Virus record (IMG/VR): IMGVR_UViG_3300009086_000015
Span: 1 to 64,000 of that record
Source: a virus
Length of the DNA: 64,000 nt
Direction: 5' to 3' (one strand)
Shown here: piece by piece, positions 53,901 to 60,209 of the stretch
How positions within the stretch are numbered: position 1 is the stretch's first letter
Layout: the number at the start of each line of letters is the position of its first letter
Position numbers and translations under genes: made by a program
Notes under the pieces: model-generated
Database searches by the model: none
What the model saw: the letters and a program-made list of their open reading frames with translations, nothing else
What the model was told of the DNA's origin: nothing

Positions 53901-54268
53901 AGCAAACACAAATTGAAACAGGGCAGATGTATTTTATTTTGGTGGGAGATAACAGAATATCAAGATACATCAAGGTTTCAGACATAAACCCAGAGTCAAA
54001 TGATTTATTTGTAGACTACCTATATAGAAAGAAATATGACCTTGAAGAAGACGAGTATATTGTGGTAAACTTTACACCTTATACAACTAAGGCTGGCAAA
54101 CAAATGAGCCACATAGTCCTTTCAGATAAAGATAAAAACCTAACTAGGGCCATCGCATTCCCAGCAATGTATAAAATGACATTAGCAAAAATGCGTGAAG
54201 GAATGAAGTGCAAGGTTACGTTAGCTAAACTAGATGACGGAACATTAAATATAAAGGAGATAGCATGA
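50999..54268 (+). CDS. dnaE: DNA polymerase III alpha subunit (DnaE-like)
   Basis: 1089 residues from ATG 50999 (TAATG overlap; GGCGG upstream); an earlier ATG at 50981 would add residues from the previous gene. The N-terminal PHP domain is clear (HLHVHSYYSLMDG, then GDAHFA). The catalytic core has GPGRGSAAGSLV and the acidic PDIDTDFED near residue 417, followed by VGVHAAGVVVA. Family C polymerase replicates the phage genome. The C-terminus has an OB-like domain. It shows that the phage makes its own replisome. Confidence 0.9.
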   Translation: MSFTHLHVHSYYSLMDGLNSPKELCQAALDAGQTAIAITDHGTLSSHRDMQIAAKETGIKPILGVEAYISPTDRFDRSSKTDKSIQAYNHIILLAKNKKGLENINILQELAWNEGFYHKPRIDREVLNDYSEGIIVLSGCLNGLISKAIAKGNMEEAELLLKGFKQTFGQDFYVEVQSHNPMEINSALLELADKLKIKAVATGDAHFAKEEDRILEEALLILSTSPKVDKDTDFEMSRNMKDMLDRFNYLYPDRRISFQDMNLFIQSRSEIEADFNKAGINRTDIYENTMEIADKIGDYDFYQGLDLLPVPKTDADERLRELAEKGLERLQKASDPIYMERLDEELGIIAKKNFASYFLVVGDMINWAKENNIMVGPGRGSAAGSLVCYTLGITDVDPIKYDLLFFRFINEERNDFPDIDTDFEDRRRKEVKDYLKKKFKHVASISTYTYFKDKGVVRDAARVFMVPLQEVNRALKSVDTFEDFIDSPNTKEFRLRYPEVVWLADRLRGRIRSVGVHAAGVVVAKDDLRKFAPVESREDSQDKVSGRIPVVAYDMDTVADIGLIKLDALGLKTLSVISDTLQSIKERHGKTINLSEMPLDDKDVYKMLNDGYTKGVFQAEATPYTNLLIKMGVDKFEDLAASNALVRPGAMNTVGAAYINRKNGNEAVDYMHTIMKPFTENTYGVIIYQEQVMQACVHLGGMTWAEADKVRKIIGKKKDAKEFDQFKDKFVTGASEHITKKKAEALWHDFEAHAGYSFNRSHAVAYSMLSYYTAWLKTYYPLEFMFSVLKNENDKDARTEYLIEAKRLGLKVLLPHINESDVYFSLQENSVRFGLAEVKFISDSIANKIIERRPYNDYSDFIDKASKKGSGINSRAIAALNSIGGAAFNDNKRQGNEKDNYYEYLGIPTFNLEGIPPRIKAQAKPIEDFDDLGSFVMFGMVKSIKRGNGWARVELVDETGSVGLFHTEQTQIETGQMYFILVGDNRISRYIKVSDINPESNDLFVDYLYRKKYDLEEDEYIVVNFTPYTTKAGKQMSHIVLSDKDKNLTRAIAFPAMYKMTLAKMREGMKCKVTLAKLDDGTLNIKEIA

Positions 54269-54519
54269 CAGAAGAAAACATCCAAGTTTCAACTGCAGAA
54301 GAGGTTTTTGGAGCATTAAGTGTACCAAAGATTTTAATTGCAGCCTTGCAAACATTAGGAACAATTGTAGTGCCAACGGATGCATTTTTAAGTGCAGCCA
54401 CCGAAGACCAAGAACTAAAGGTTGATTACAATTCAGATGATCAGACATTTACATTTACACTAAAGGAACAAGATGGATCAGGGAATAACAACAACGAGCT
54501 CATTACAGACTTCGAGTAA
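54265..54519 (+). CDS. Small acidic protein
   Basis: 84 residues in an ATGA overlap. It has a helix-rich start (STAEEVFGALSVPKILIAALQTLGTIVV), a beta-like middle and a very acidic tail. It overlaps the following gene by about 47 bases. Its role is unknown; coexpression with polymerase is implied by the overlap. Confidence 0.62.
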   Translation: MTEENIQVSTAEEVFGALSVPKILIAALQTLGTIVVPTDAFLSAATEDQELKVDYNSDDQTFTFTLKEQDGSGNNNNELITDFE

Positions 54520-54862
54520 TAGTCAAGAGCTTGTTACGGATTATGGGCTAGATGTGCTTGCTGCACTTCTACATGAAACAGCAATTGAAAAAGGTTTCTG
54601 GAGTAGTCCAAAAAACTTTGATGTATTTGGAAACAAGATCGCCCTCATTCATTCAGAAGTAACAGAAGTTTTAGAAGCAATAAGAAAAAATAAAGGCTCT
54701 GAGCAAATTGTAGAAGAAATGGTTGATATTTTAATTAGAACTCTTGATCTATATGCTTCAATGAGAAATGCTGGTTTTGTAGAACATAGCCTTGATGAAA
54801 TTCTATTTAACAAAATGGAAAAAAATAAGGTTCGCCCAAAGCTTCACGGCAATTTATTTTAA
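54473..54862 (+). CDS. MazG-like nucleotide pyrophosphohydrolase
   Basis: 129 residues. Helices with IHSEVTEVLEAIRK and VEEMVDILIRTLDL carry the E-x3-E and E-x3-D acidic pattern of the all-alpha NTP pyrophosphatase (MazG) fold. It would hydrolyse non-canonical or alarmone nucleotides; in phages this is often linked to nucleotide pool control. The start lies 47 bases inside the previous gene, and the first 25 residues are Ser/Thr/Gln-rich. Confidence 0.75.
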   Translation: MDQGITTTSSLQTSSNSQELVTDYGLDVLAALLHETAIEKGFWSSPKNFDVFGNKIALIHSEVTEVLEAIRKNKGSEQIVEEMVDILIRTLDLYASMRNAGFVEHSLDEILFNKMEKNKVRPKLHGNLF

Positions 54863-54871
54863 TGATATAAT
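54843..54871 (+). promoter_or_regulatory. Promoter for recA operon
   Basis: TTCACG (54843-54848), a 17-base spacer, TATAAT (54866-54871) with TGA extended -10. It overlaps the end of the MazG gene; GAGAGAG and ATG 54893 follow. Confidence 0.6.
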
Positions 54872-54892
54872 TGTATAAAAGAGAGAGAATAA

Positions 54893-55897
54893 ATGACTAT
54901 AGCGATTGATGAAATCCTAGCAGGATTAGATCCGAAAACAAGAGCAAGAGTAAAAGCAGCACAAGATGTAAAAGTAGAAAAGCAAAAGACACCTAGCATT
55001 GGATTAAACATGGCATTAAAGGGTGGGCTTGGATACGGAAGACAGGTTCTTGTCTGGGGAAATAAATCTGCAGGAAAGTCTTCATTCTGTTTACAGATGA
55101 TTGCTCTTGCACAAAAAGAAGGAAAAACTTGTGCTTGGATTGATGCAGAGGCATCCTACGATCAATCTTGGGCAGAGATGCTTGGAGTAGATTCTTCTTC
55201 CCTTATCTATTCCCCAGCAAAAACTGTAAACGATATGGTTGATGTTGCTACAAAGCTAATGGATGCTGGAGTAGACATAATTGTTGTCGATTCAATATCA
55301 GCATTGCTGCCAGCCATTTATTTTGAAAAAGATGGAAATGAAATGAAAGATTTGCAAGACACTAAGCAAATCGGCGCTGAAGCAAAGGATATGACCCACG
55401 CAGTCAAAATGTTAAACTATGCAAACAAAAACACACTACTGGTACTCATCTCACAGCAAAGAAATCAATTTGGATCTATGCATGCCTCCCACATACCGAC
55501 AGGAGGAATGGCAGTCAAGTTCTTTTCTTCCACCGTCATTAAGCTTTGGTCTTCTGAAGCTGAAGCTAATGCTATCAAAGCAGGCATTAAAGTTGGTGAC
55601 AAAATTATTGAACAAAGAGTTGGCAGACCTGTCAATTGGATTATTGATTACAACAAGCTCGGCCCCCCTAACCTATCTGGACAATACGACTTCTACTACC
55701 AAGGAGAATCACTTGGAGTAGATTTAGTTGGCGAAACATTAGACGTGGCGGAAATGGTTGGAGCGGTAGAAAAAGGTGGAGCCTGGTACACAGTTGATGG
55801 ACAACGTTTACAAGGACGTGCAAAAGCAGTCTCATACCTAAGAGAGAACCCAAAAGTAGTAGAAAAACTAATTGAGGAAATCAATGCCAAAAATTAA
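54893..55897 (+). CDS. recA: RecA/UvsX-like recombinase
   Basis: 334 residues. Walker A GNKSAGKSS at 56-64, WIDAEASYD, Walker B IIVVDSISALLP, and SQQRNQFG in the L1/L2 region identify the RecA family. It would promote strand exchange for recombination-dependent replication and repair. The N-terminal helix is short and the C-terminal part is about the length of bacterial RecA. It precedes a group of nuclease and resolvase genes, so this operon handles recombination. Confidence 0.88.
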   Translation: MTIAIDEILAGLDPKTRARVKAAQDVKVEKQKTPSIGLNMALKGGLGYGRQVLVWGNKSAGKSSFCLQMIALAQKEGKTCAWIDAEASYDQSWAEMLGVDSSSLIYSPAKTVNDMVDVATKLMDAGVDIIVVDSISALLPAIYFEKDGNEMKDLQDTKQIGAEAKDMTHAVKMLNYANKNTLLVLISQQRNQFGSMHASHIPTGGMAVKFFSSTVIKLWSSEAEANAIKAGIKVGDKIIEQRVGRPVNWIIDYNKLGPPNLSGQYDFYYQGESLGVDLVGETLDVAEMVGAVEKGGAWYTVDGQRLQGRAKAVSYLRENPKVVEKLIEEINAKN

Positions 55898-56075
55898 TGA
55901 ATTCTTTAATAAGGAAGAGCCTAAGCAAATCAATTCTACATTTGAAGAGCTTACTGGTATTAGGCCATGCTCAAGTTGTGAGTTAGATGTAGATGGTGGG
56001 TGGTGGGATCCCGAAAATTTAATTATGAAGTGGACCTGTTCTAATGGGCATGAAACAAAACATAGGGTTGGATAA
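55884..56075 (+). CDS. Small zinc-binding protein
   Basis: 63 residues from ATG 55884 with GAGGAA 4 bases upstream; a TTG at 55872 is less likely. It has RPCSSCELD and WTCSNGHETKH, i.e. C-x2-C and C-x3-H ligands. It overlaps recA by 14 bases and the next gene by TAATG. A role with RecA is suggested by position only. Confidence 0.68.
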   Translation: MPKINEFFNKEEPKQINSTFEELTGIRPCSSCELDVDGGWWDPENLIMKWTCSNGHETKHRVG

Positions 56076-56380
56076 TGTCAGAGAGAGCAGAAGTAAAAAG
56101 AGATGGAGCTAAAGCCCAGAAGAATTCAGGAAGAGGCGACTATCAAAAGGGTGACGCACAATGGAAAAAGTTTCTTGTGGATTACAAAGAAGCAGGAAAA
56201 TCTTTTACATTAAACAAAGATAACTGGGCTAAGATCTGTACGGATACTTTTAAAGTAAACAGAGACATGCACCCAGCGCTAAAAATTATTATAGGAGCAG
56301 AGTCTAAAGTTAGACTAGGTATTATAGAGTGGTCAATTCTTGAAGAGTTGATCCAGTTTTATGAGGAGAATCATGATTAG
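56075..56380 (+). CDS. Possible resolvase/nuclease-like protein
   Basis: 101 residues in a TAATG overlap. It has KNSGRGDYQKGDAQWKKFLVDYKEAGKSF, which resembles the S-G-R-x-KGD ... V-D-x-K layout of PD-(D/E)XK or archaeal Holliday-junction-type nucleases; the candidate ligands are the Asp of KGD and the Asp-x-Lys. The rest is helical. Function as a recombination nuclease is a guess. Confidence 0.6.
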   Translation: MSERAEVKRDGAKAQKNSGRGDYQKGDAQWKKFLVDYKEAGKSFTLNKDNWAKICTDTFKVNRDMHPALKIIIGAESKVRLGIIEWSILEELIQFYEENHD

Positions 56381-56534
56381 AGAAGTATTCCTAACAACAC
56401 TTACTGGCATGGGTGTAGGTGCAGTATTTAGCATATTTAAACTACCAGTACCAGCCCCACCAGTATTTGCTGGCCTAATGGGTATTTTTGGTTTGTGGAT
56501 GGGCTACGGATTAGTTCAAAGGATGTTGTCATGA
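56373..56534 (+). CDS. XapX-domain small membrane protein
   Basis: 53 residues from ATG 56373 (GGAGAATC upstream) to TGA 56534. It starts 8 bases inside the end of the previous gene. The protein is LTGMGVGAVFSIFKLPVPAPP followed by FAGLMGIFGLWMGYGL, matching the XapX (DUF1427) family, with two predicted membrane helices around a PVPAPP turn. It probably sits in the host membrane. The function of this family is unknown. Confidence 0.72.
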   Translation: MIREVFLTTLTGMGVGAVFSIFKLPVPAPPVFAGLMGIFGLWMGYGLVQRMLS

Positions 56535-56635
56535 CAATGTTTTTTATGGGATTGCTAGTTGGTCTTGTGGTTGGTTACGGACTAGGATTATTTATAGACA
56601 AGTGGGACAAGAGGATTAAAAATGGCAGAGGATAG
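56531..56635 (+). CDS. 34-residue single-pass membrane protein
   Basis: A short gene from ATG 56531 (ATGA overlap) to TAG 56635, overlapping the next gene by 14 bases. It consists of one hydrophobic helix (MGLLVGLVVGYGLGLFI) and a short basic tail (DKWDKRIKNGRG), so it is probably a membrane protein with the tail inside. Overlaps on both sides and adjacency to XapX suggest that the two work together, perhaps in lysis or membrane association. Confidence 0.6.
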   Translation: MTMFFMGLLVGLVVGYGLGLFIDKWDKRIKNGRG

Positions 56636-56960
56636 AAACACACTTCAGTTAATTAGTGATATAACAGAGTTTAATGATCTTCATGAGTACATGCAGGATG
56701 AGCATTTAGACAAGGCTTTATCAATTGTTGTAAAGCTTTTGATGAACCCAGATGTTCCATCTGCTAAAGCCCCCATGCTTATTATGGAGCTTCAAGCAAT
56801 GTCTACTAAGTTTGCCGTAATGTCTTCTGTGTATTCAACTATTGCTAAAGATAAAGCGGGAACTGTAAATAATAATAAAAAGAACGTTTACTATTCAGTA
56901 AAGGAGTCCATAGACAAACTTGTAGATGCACTTAAGTATGTCGTTAGGTACAACTCATAA
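56622..56960 (+). CDS. Helical hypothetical protein
   Basis: 112 residues, almost entirely helical (EYMQDEHLDKALSIVVKLLM, then ESIDKLVDALKYVV). It overlaps the next gene by TAATG. No motif for catalysis or DNA binding is seen. It precedes the PD-(D/E)XK nuclease and is probably coexpressed with it. Confidence 0.68.
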   Translation: MAEDRNTLQLISDITEFNDLHEYMQDEHLDKALSIVVKLLMNPDVPSAKAPMLIMELQAMSTKFAVMSSVYSTIAKDKAGTVNNNKKNVYYSVKESIDKLVDALKYVVRYNS

Positions 56961-57751
56961 TGGGAAGAGATATTGTAAAGAACCTTAAGTTTAAGAAACA
57001 TACTGGAAAGTTCTTTGACCCAGAAAAGTTTGCAGATCTTCTAGACGAGGCTTACAGAAATACAAAACGTGCTGATGGGTCTATGACCAAAAAATCATTT
57101 AGCCCAAGCTCCCTTGGATATGGCCACGGCAAGTGTCCTAGATATTGGTACATGGCATTTTCTGGAGCAGTCTTTATTGATGATAACGATGCGGTTGCTG
57201 TTGCTAATATGGCACAAGGAACTCAGGCGCATGAGCGACTACAGAAGCTTATTTCTACTATGCCAGAGTGGAGAGCGGAAGAAGAAGAGATTATTAATGA
57301 GTATCCACCGATCAGAGGATTCATAGATCTTATTATGGAGTACGATGGCGAGACAGTAATTGGTGAAATAAAGACGGCAAAACAAGAGGTTTGGGATACA
57401 CGTCAGTCAGAGATGAAATCTTCAGCAAACCACATGCTTCAGCTACTTACATACATGAAGTTAAAGAATGCCAAAGAGGGTTTCTTTTTGTATGAAAACA
57501 AGAACACGCAAGAGATACTTATTATTCCAATCTCAATGAATGATAAGAATAAGAAAATTATTGAGGATGCATTCCTATGGATGCAAGAAGTATATGATAA
57601 TTTTAAAAATGGAGATCTTCCAATGCGTCCAGCAGGTGCAACTAAATCAAAGATGCCATGCACATACTGCCCAGTCAAGAAAGAATGCTATGATAAAACT
57701 GGCCCAATTGGAACTGTTCAAATAGAGTTATATGAGGCACCAGTTCTGTGA
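56960..57751 (+). CDS. Cas4/RecB-like PD-(D/E)XK nuclease
   Basis: 263 residues. The motif IRGFIDLIM followed by VIGEIKTAK gives the D and ExK of PD-(D/E)XK enzymes, HMLQLLTYM is the QxxxY-like helix, and four Cys (GKCPRYWY and CTYCPVKKEC) match an iron-sulfur cluster as in Cas4 or AddB. It would be a DNA exonuclease or helicase-coupled nuclease making ends for RecA. It follows a RecA operon, which fits such a role. Confidence 0.85.
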   Translation: MGRDIVKNLKFKKHTGKFFDPEKFADLLDEAYRNTKRADGSMTKKSFSPSSLGYGHGKCPRYWYMAFSGAVFIDDNDAVAVANMAQGTQAHERLQKLISTMPEWRAEEEEIINEYPPIRGFIDLIMEYDGETVIGEIKTAKQEVWDTRQSEMKSSANHMLQLLTYMKLKNAKEGFFLYENKNTQEILIIPISMNDKNKKIIEDAFLWMQEVYDNFKNGDLPMRPAGATKSKMPCTYCPVKKECYDKTGPIGTVQIELYEAPVL

Positions 57752-58026
57752 TCTGTTCAAATAAAGAGTGTTTAAAAGAATTTGATGCCAAGACTCATAA
57801 TCAAAAATACTGTACCGATGAATGTTGCAGAATTGCAACAAACAAAAGAATAATGGAAAAGTACTATGAAAAAAAGGCTATTAAAAATGGTGCTACCAGA
57901 TTATGTAAATCTTGTAAATCTATGCTAAGTAGATACAATGATTCTAATGTTTGTTCTAAATGTGTCAATGGCAAAAAAGATAAGACAAAAAATAGAATTA
58001 AAGAGATAATTGATGAAATTAGCTAG
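57748..58026 (+). CDS. Small protein with two zinc knuckles
   Basis: 92 residues from GTG 57748 (GTGA overlap). It has CSNKECLKEFDAKTHNQKYCTDEC and later RLCKSCKSMLSRYNDSNVCSKC: two four-Cys clusters that should each bind zinc. The linker and the tail are basic. It precedes the RuvC-like gene and may bind DNA. Confidence 0.7.
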   Translation: MICSNKECLKEFDAKTHNQKYCTDECCRIATNKRIMEKYYEKKAIKNGATRLCKSCKSMLSRYNDSNVCSKCVNGKKDKTKNRIKEIIDEIS

Positions 58027-58579
58027 CTTAGTTAAAACTAAAGCATATCGTGTTTTAGGTATCGACGCTTCAACAAATTCAATTGCATTCTGTTTAATGG
58101 AAAATAATATACCATTAAAGTGGGGTAAAATTGATCTTGAGGGGATGAATATCTACGAAAAGATATACGATGCTAAGAAGAAGATGTCGACAATGCTTGA
58201 TGAATTAAAGTCGGACTATATTGTTGTAGAAGGTGCCATACTTGTCAGATCACCCGATGCTGTGATAAAATTATCATATGTCTACGGGGTTGTTATTGCT
58301 GAGCTTATGTCTACTGGCGCTTCAGTCATTACTATATCCCCTAGTGCTTGGCAAGCTTATATTGGAAACAAAAATCCTACCAAAGAAGAAAAAGCAGCGA
58401 TTAGATTTAAAAATCCAGGATACGCAGACTCTTGGTATAAAAACCAATTAAGGAATATGCGTAAACAAAGAACGGTAGACTACTTTAATAAAAAGTATAA
58501 TCTAAGCATAACAGATTTTGATGTTGCAGATGCATTTGGCATTGCACACTATTCAAACGAGGAGCTAACAAAAAGATGA
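58013..58579 (+). CDS. RuvC-like Holliday junction resolvase
   Basis: 188 residues from ATG 58013. Catalytic acidic residues are evident: D in VLGIDASTNSIAF, E in YIVVEGAI, and a C-terminal FDVADAFGIAHY with two Asp. These are the RuvC/RNase H-fold resolvase motifs. It should cut four-way junctions in replicating DNA before packaging. It overlaps the FkbM-like gene by ATGA. Confidence 0.8.
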   Translation: MKLASLVKTKAYRVLGIDASTNSIAFCLMENNIPLKWGKIDLEGMNIYEKIYDAKKKMSTMLDELKSDYIVVEGAILVRSPDAVIKLSYVYGVVIAELMSTGASVITISPSAWQAYIGNKNPTKEEKAAIRFKNPGYADSWYKNQLRNMRKQRTVDYFNKKYNLSITDFDVADAFGIAHYSNEELTKR

Positions 58580-59169
58580 GCCCAGACTGGAACGAAAAAA
58601 GCAATCAAGAAGAATTTGTAATAGAACTTTTAGGTGGCAAAAAGAATGGACATTATGTTGAGCAAGGTGCATTTCATTCTAAGAATGGAAGCAATACGTA
58701 CAGACTAGAAAATGAATTTGATTGGAAAGGCGTTTCCTTTGAGATTGTACCAGAGTTTCATGAGGAAGTTGTAGCAAATAGAAAAAACCCTTGTGTACTT
58801 GGTGATGCAACTAAATTTGATTATATTAAATATTTTGAAGAAAACAATTTTCCAGAGCAAATCGATTACTTGCAGGTAGATATTGATGGAGGATACACTG
58901 AAAAAGGATATCCTATTGGAAACCCATACCTTTCATTACATGGTCTAATTGCACTACCATTAAATAAATATAGATTTACTGTTATTACTTTTGAGCATGA
59001 TGCAAATCTTGTTTTGAATAATGTAGCAATGCGTGATACACAAAGACAAATTTTAGATTCTCTTGGCTACGCCCTAGTTGTAAGAGATTATCATGAAGAC
59101 TGGTGGGTTGATAGAAATGTAGTTAGCTACACAGACTACAAGCATCATTTTAGTTGGAATGCAATGTGA
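58576..59169 (+). CDS. FkbM-like methyltransferase
   Basis: 197 residues in an ATGA overlap. It has HYVEQGAFHSKNGSNTYRLE at the start, SFEIVPEFHEEVVANRK and a core segment IDYLQVDIDGGY, which resemble FkbM-type SAM-dependent methyltransferases (Methyltransf_21), though the glycine-rich SAM loop is atypical (EQGAFHSKNG). The target is unknown; phages use such enzymes on sugars or nucleotides. It sits between recombination and terminase genes. Confidence 0.65.
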   Translation: MSPDWNEKSNQEEFVIELLGGKKNGHYVEQGAFHSKNGSNTYRLENEFDWKGVSFEIVPEFHEEVVANRKNPCVLGDATKFDYIKYFEENNFPEQIDYLQVDIDGGYTEKGYPIGNPYLSLHGLIALPLNKYRFTVITFEHDANLVLNNVAMRDTQRQILDSLGYALVVRDYHEDWWVDRNVVSYTDYKHHFSWNAM

Positions 59170-59312
59170 AGCTATATCAGAGCAGAGATTGGCTACACCG
59201 AAGGTACGTAGTACAAAAGAAAACGGTTACAGAAATAGGTAAAGAGTGCGGAGTCTCTGCTATGACTATACAGAGATATTTACAGGTATTTGGATTGTTG
59301 AGAAAAAAATGA
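59166..59312 (+). CDS. 48-residue HTH protein
   Basis: A short gene from GTG 59166 (GTGA overlap with the preceding stop) to TGA 59312, with an ATGA overlap to the next gene. The product has WLHRRYVVQKKTVTEIGKEC followed by GVSAMTIQRYLQVFGL, a classic helix-turn-helix of the sigma-70 region 4/homeodomain type. It may be a transcription regulator or packaging-site binding factor. Confidence 0.65.
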   Translation: MKLYQSRDWLHRRYVVQKKTVTEIGKECGVSAMTIQRYLQVFGLLRKK

Positions 59313-59653
59313 CAGGTTATCCTAATAAAAGTGGCGGCTACCAAGCATGGACAGCTGATCTACAGTTAATAGCAACAGATGCTCCATCTGGCAATAGAAT
59401 CATGAGCGAATGTTTAGAAATTGCAGAGATGCTTATTAAAAAGAATATATCATATGGAGACTCAGCGCTTAGCCCAATGAGGCTATTTGCACAGTCAGAC
59501 TCAGTTGAGCAGCTAAAGGTTAGAATTGATGATAAGCTAAATAGAATCAAAAATTCTCAGGGGTTTGCTGGAGATAATGATATTGATGACCTTATAGGTT
59601 ACTTAATCCTATTAAGGATAGCCATGTCTAAGGTTGCAATTTCAGTCAACTAG
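59309..59653 (+). CDS. DUF1599-like (nucleotide modification associated) protein
   Basis: 114 residues from ATG 59309 (ATGA overlap); an upstream in-frame ATG at 59246 gives a shadow N-terminus. It has MLIKKNISYGDSALSP, VEQLKVRIDDKLNRIKN and DIDDLIGYLILLRIAM, the pattern of the DUF1599/NMAD1 family. This family is linked with base modification genes in other phages, but here no hypermodification pathway is evident. Confidence 0.7.
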   Translation: MTGYPNKSGGYQAWTADLQLIATDAPSGNRIMSECLEIAEMLIKKNISYGDSALSPMRLFAQSDSVEQLKVRIDDKLNRIKNSQGFAGDNDIDDLIGYLILLRIAMSKVAISVN

Positions 59654-59662
59654 AAGTATAAT
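59634..59662 (+). promoter_or_regulatory. Promoter for terminase genes, leaderless
   Basis: TTGCAA (59634-59639), a 17-base spacer and TATAAT (59657-59662). ATG 59670 lies 7 bases after the -10 box, with no ribosome site. Confidence 0.7.
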
Positions 59663-59669
59663 AAACTAT

Positions 59670-60209
59670 ATGACTAATGAAATAGAACCAGCAGTTCATT
59701 TTGACCGCATGAATAAAGTGGTTGAAGAGTTGCTCAAAGGTAATTCCGCCACACAAATAGCAACTATTACGGGGTTTTCACGTAAAGATGTTCTAGAGTT
59801 TATTGATGAGTGGAAGGGTGTTGTGCACAATGATAGCAACATCCGTGATCGTGCCAGAGAAGCAATCTCTGGTGCTGATCAACACTACGCAATGCTTATT
59901 AAAGAAGCATGGAAGACTGTGGAAGACGCGGATACTCAAGGACAATTAAATGTAAAGGCGGGAGCATTAAAGCTCATAGCAGACATAGAGACCAAAAGAA
60001 TAGCAATGCTTCAATCTGTTGGTGTTTTAGAAAATACACAGATAGCATCTCAAATTGCAGAGACAGAGCGTAAGCAAGAAGTTTTAGTTGGAATTTTAAA
60101 AGAAGTAACAGCAACTTGTCCTAAGTGCAAGATGGAAGTTGCAAAAAGGCTATCTCAAATTACTGGTATAGTCGAATCAGTAATAATTGAGGAAGCTGAT
60201 GTCGTTTGA
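59670..60209 (+). CDS. Terminase small subunit-like
   Basis: 179 residues from a leaderless ATG 59670; an upstream in-frame ATG at 59634 would begin in the -35 box and is unlikely. It has an HTH-like region (NSATQIATITGFSRKDVLEFIDEW), a central helical part and a CPKCKMEVAKRL C-terminal knuckle. It directly precedes the large subunit and overlaps it by 11 bases, so the role in DNA recognition and packaging start is likely. Confidence 0.72.
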   Translation: MTNEIEPAVHFDRMNKVVEELLKGNSATQIATITGFSRKDVLEFIDEWKGVVHNDSNIRDRAREAISGADQHYAMLIKEAWKTVEDADTQGQLNVKAGALKLIADIETKRIAMLQSVGVLENTQIASQIAETERKQEVLVGILKEVTATCPKCKMEVAKRLSQITGIVESVIIEEADVV

